A stretch of DNA of 7,089 bases from Candidatus Hydrogenedens terephthalaticus JGI OTU-1 (GTDB taxonomy: Bacteria; Hydrogenedentota; Hydrogenedentia; Hydrogenedentales; Hydrogenedentaceae). Both the position numbers and the translations under genes were made by a program. How positions within the stretch are numbered: position 1 is the first letter of the stretch; every line of letters begins with the position of its first letter. The notes below the pieces were generated by a model. That model had not been told where the DNA came from. It saw only the letters and a program-made list of their open reading frames with translations, and did not search any database. Shown here piece by piece: positions 5,638 to 7,089 of this stretch. The stretch is from assembly GCA_000493945.1 (NCBI GenBank), contig AWNW01000019.1, positions 1 to 7,089 on the forward strand. The letters run 5' to 3'.

Positions 5638-6942
5638 ATGAAACTTTCTTTTTTATACTTTAATAATTCTATTTTTATTTTTCTAATATCTCTATTTTTA
5701 TCTTTCAGTATTTTCTCGGATGTAAGTTTGGAAGATTTAGTCAAACAAAAGCAGAATACAGTGCTTTTGATTAACTGTGTAGACAAGGAAGGTAATACCA
5801 TACAGGGTAGTGGTTTTTGTATCTCTCCAGATGGTTATGTCCTTGCCACAGCACATCAAGTAAAAAGTGTTAAAGAAATAGAGGGGAAAACTATTAATGG
5901 AAAAGTATTTCCCTTAAAAGTAGCATATATCTCAGAAGAAAAAGATATTTCGGTATTAAAGTCCCAACAAAATTTTCAATCCTGGGTAGATATTTTTAAT
6001 ACAGAAACGGTTAATGCAGGTGCAAGTATATTTACATTGGCTTCACCTGATAATCTGGCTTTTTCTGTTATTACAGGGACCGTTTCCAATCCCAATCGCA
6101 TCTATAAAGGGAATAAAGTTTACCAGCTGACTTTATATGCTGACCCGGGTGCAAGTGGTGCTCCTGTTTTTAATAAAGAAGGTGTTTTTATAGGGATGAT
6201 TATAGGAAAATTGGAAGGGACTGCATTTTCTTTAGCAATTTCATCAAAAGAAATAGAAAACTTTTTAGAAAAAACCCCAATATATAAAAAATACAATAAT
6301 AAGGCTGAGACAGGTAAAACCCAATTAATAGAGACAGAAATTATTCCCTTGCCCGATATAGACCCCACCATATTATCTGCAATAGAATCATATAACAGAG
6401 GAGTAAATACGAATGATATAAAAAAGAAATTTGAATATTATAAAAAATCTGCACAATTATTCCCGGAATTTTTTGAAGCATGGTTTAATCTGGGGGTAGT
6501 ATCCGAAATGTTAGGTGATTTAACTACTGCAGAAAAGGCATATAAGCAGGCAATAAATACAAATCCTAATTCATTAGAAGCAACGAGAAATTTCGGACGC
6601 TTATTGTTGAAAGGAAACCGATTAGACGAAGCGAAAACTATTTTTGAAAAAGCAATTGACTTATGTTCCACATGCCCACAGGTGTATAATGATTTAGGTG
6701 AAACATTCAGAAGAATGAACCAGTTTGAACAGGCAGAAAGGTACTTTAATAAAGCAATTGATTTAGATTCGGAATATGCTTTAGCGTATTATAATCTTGG
6801 GTTAATACAACTGGAAAGGGAAGATGAAGAAAAGGCTATCCAATATTTCCAAGAATATACAAAATACACCAAAGAAAACTCAGATAGGGAGAAAGTATCT
6901 TTATGGATAGAAGAAATGAAGAAAAAAAAGAAGATACAGTGA
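5638..6942 (+). CDS. Secreted trypsin-like serine protease with C-terminal TPR repeats
   Basis: The 434-residue protein starts with Lys2 and a long hydrophobic stretch (about 5-26) that reads as a signal sequence, with possible cleavage after Ser27. A chymotrypsin/Deg-type protease domain follows (about 30-212). The triad appears intact: His73 in ATAHQV, Asp103 in EEKDISVLK, and Ser173 in DPGASGAPVF. GSGFCISPDGYVLA (57-70) is the typical strand before the catalytic His. No PDZ domain follows, so it is not a classical HtrA. After a linker (about 213-245) come about five TPR units with 34-residue spacing (about 247-280, 281-314, 315-348, 349-382, 383-415), with family patterns such as AWFNLGVVSEMLGD and YNDLGETFRRMNQFEQAERY. 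Cys47 and Cys61 could form a disulfide. It probably acts outside the cytoplasm, with the TPRs binding protein partners; substrate unknown. The ATG at 5638 has a weak AGAGA ribosome site. The kinase gene overlaps its 3' end. Confidence 0.85.
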   Translation: MKLSFLYFNNSIFIFLISLFLSFSIFSDVSLEDLVKQKQNTVLLINCVDKEGNTIQGSGFCISPDGYVLATAHQVKSVKEIEGKTINGKVFPLKVAYISEEKDISVLKSQQNFQSWVDIFNTETVNAGASIFTLASPDNLAFSVITGTVSNPNRIYKGNKVYQLTLYADPGASGAPVFNKEGVFIGMIIGKLEGTAFSLAISSKEIENFLEKTPIYKKYNNKAETGKTQLIETEIIPLPDIDPTILSAIESYNRGVNTNDIKKKFEYYKKSAQLFPEFFEAWFNLGVVSEMLGDLTTAEKAYKQAINTNPNSLEATRNFGRLLLKGNRLDEAKTIFEKAIDLCSTCPQVYNDLGETFRRMNQFEQAERYFNKAIDLDSEYALAYYNLGLIQLEREDEEKAIQYFQEYTKYTKENSDREKVSLWIEEMKKKKKIQ

Positions 6943-7089
6943 TTGAAGATTCTCAAATACCCAAGAAAATTGGGAAATATGAAATAATCCGTGAAATTGG
7001 TAAAGGGGCAATGGGTATTGTATATGAAGGATATGATCCTATTATTAAAAGAAAAGTAGCAATTAAAACAGCGAGGAAAGACCTATCTA
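6903..7089 (+). CDS. Hanks-type serine/threonine protein kinase, 5' part (runs off right edge)
   Basis: Only the first 62 codons are present. After a charged leader, the kinase domain begins at about residue 24 with IGKYEIIREIGKGAMGIVYE (23-42). The glycine-rich loop is Gly33-x-Gly35-x-x-Gly38 followed by Val40. The ATP-anchoring lysine is Lys55 in VAIK. Together these are diagnostic for the N-lobe of a bacterial Hanks-type (PknB-like) kinase; the catalytic loop and any C-terminal domain lie beyond the window. No membrane helix precedes the domain, so this part is cytoplasmic. Two starts are possible: the ATG at 6903, with AGGGAG 11 nt upstream and a 40-bp overlap with the protease gene, or the GTG at 6939, which would overlap the protease stop as GTGA with only a weak AGAAG upstream. 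I prefer the ATG, with moderate confidence. Co-transcription with the protease gene is very likely. Confidence 0.9.
   Translation, partial: MDRRNEEKKEDTVIEDSQIPKKIGKYEIIREIGKGAMGIVYEGYDPIIKRKVAIKTARKDLS

Noticed and set aside
6120..6671. Minus-strand reading frames of 77-83 residues inside the protease-TPR gene
   Set aside because: They are antisense to conserved catalytic and TPR motifs and show no recognisable domain.
5638..6942. Classical HtrA/DegP protease
   Set aside because: The triad and Deg-like strands are present, but no PDZ domain follows; TPR repeats take its place.
6960..6974. CCCAA-GAAAA-TTGGG hairpin as a transcription terminator
   Set aside because: It lies inside the kinase coding region, has only a 5-bp stem, and is not followed by a T-run.

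Overview
The window is AT-rich bacterial chromosomal DNA (about one third G+C by eye) that is almost entirely coding. About 5.5 kb on the minus strand is a long F-type ATP synthase operon. Two genes on the plus strand diverge from its start: a secreted trypsin-like protease with TPR repeats, then the beginning of a Hanks-type serine/threonine protein kinase. No mobile element, tRNA, rRNA or CRISPR array is visible. The standard genetic code fits, since TGA and TAA act as stops.

Minus strand, read from 5553 down to 1, in operon order: atpZ (5553-5341), an atpI-like membrane protein (5344-4985), atpB/subunit a (4913-4149), atpE/subunit c (4127-3798), a short b-type subunit (b', 3786-3355), a long b-type subunit with an extra N-terminal membrane segment and extracytoplasmic domain (3385-2600), atpH/delta (2584-2000), atpA/alpha (2022-493) and the first 165 codons of atpG/gamma (496 to the left edge). 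The beta and epsilon genes would be expected just beyond position 1. Spacing is tight: two ATGA overlaps, a 23-bp and a 31-bp overlap, and gaps of 11-21 bp. The one larger gap (71 bp) lies before atpB. Together these genes encode the Fo rotor and stator (a, b, b', c), the peripheral stalk link (delta), most of the F1 parts, and two small accessory membrane proteins thought to help assembly.

The most informative detail is in subunit c. Besides the usual helix-2 glutamate (E91), a second glutamate (E58) sits in helix 1 where classical Na+ c-subunits have Gln, and the Val-x-Glu-Ser-x-x-x-Tyr pattern in helix 2 is kept. This is the two-carboxylate motif described for the Fusobacterium nucleatum Na+ rotor, and it suggests Na+ coupling or a related two-carboxylate site. 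The long b subunit is also unusual.

Plus strand: the 434-residue protein at 5638-6942 has a signal sequence, an intact His-Asp-Ser triad, no PDZ domain and about five TPR units. The kinase gene overlaps its end and runs off the right edge with its glycine-rich loop and ATP-binding lysine intact.

Organism: probably a Gram-negative-type, possibly anaerobic bacterium from a lineage rich in Hanks-type kinases and TPR proteins. Paired b'/b genes, the second extended, recall Desulfobacterota/Deltaproteobacteria and some candidate phyla such as Hydrogenedentota. This assignment is inference only. I did not find a wholly new system; the items of interest are variations on known machinery.
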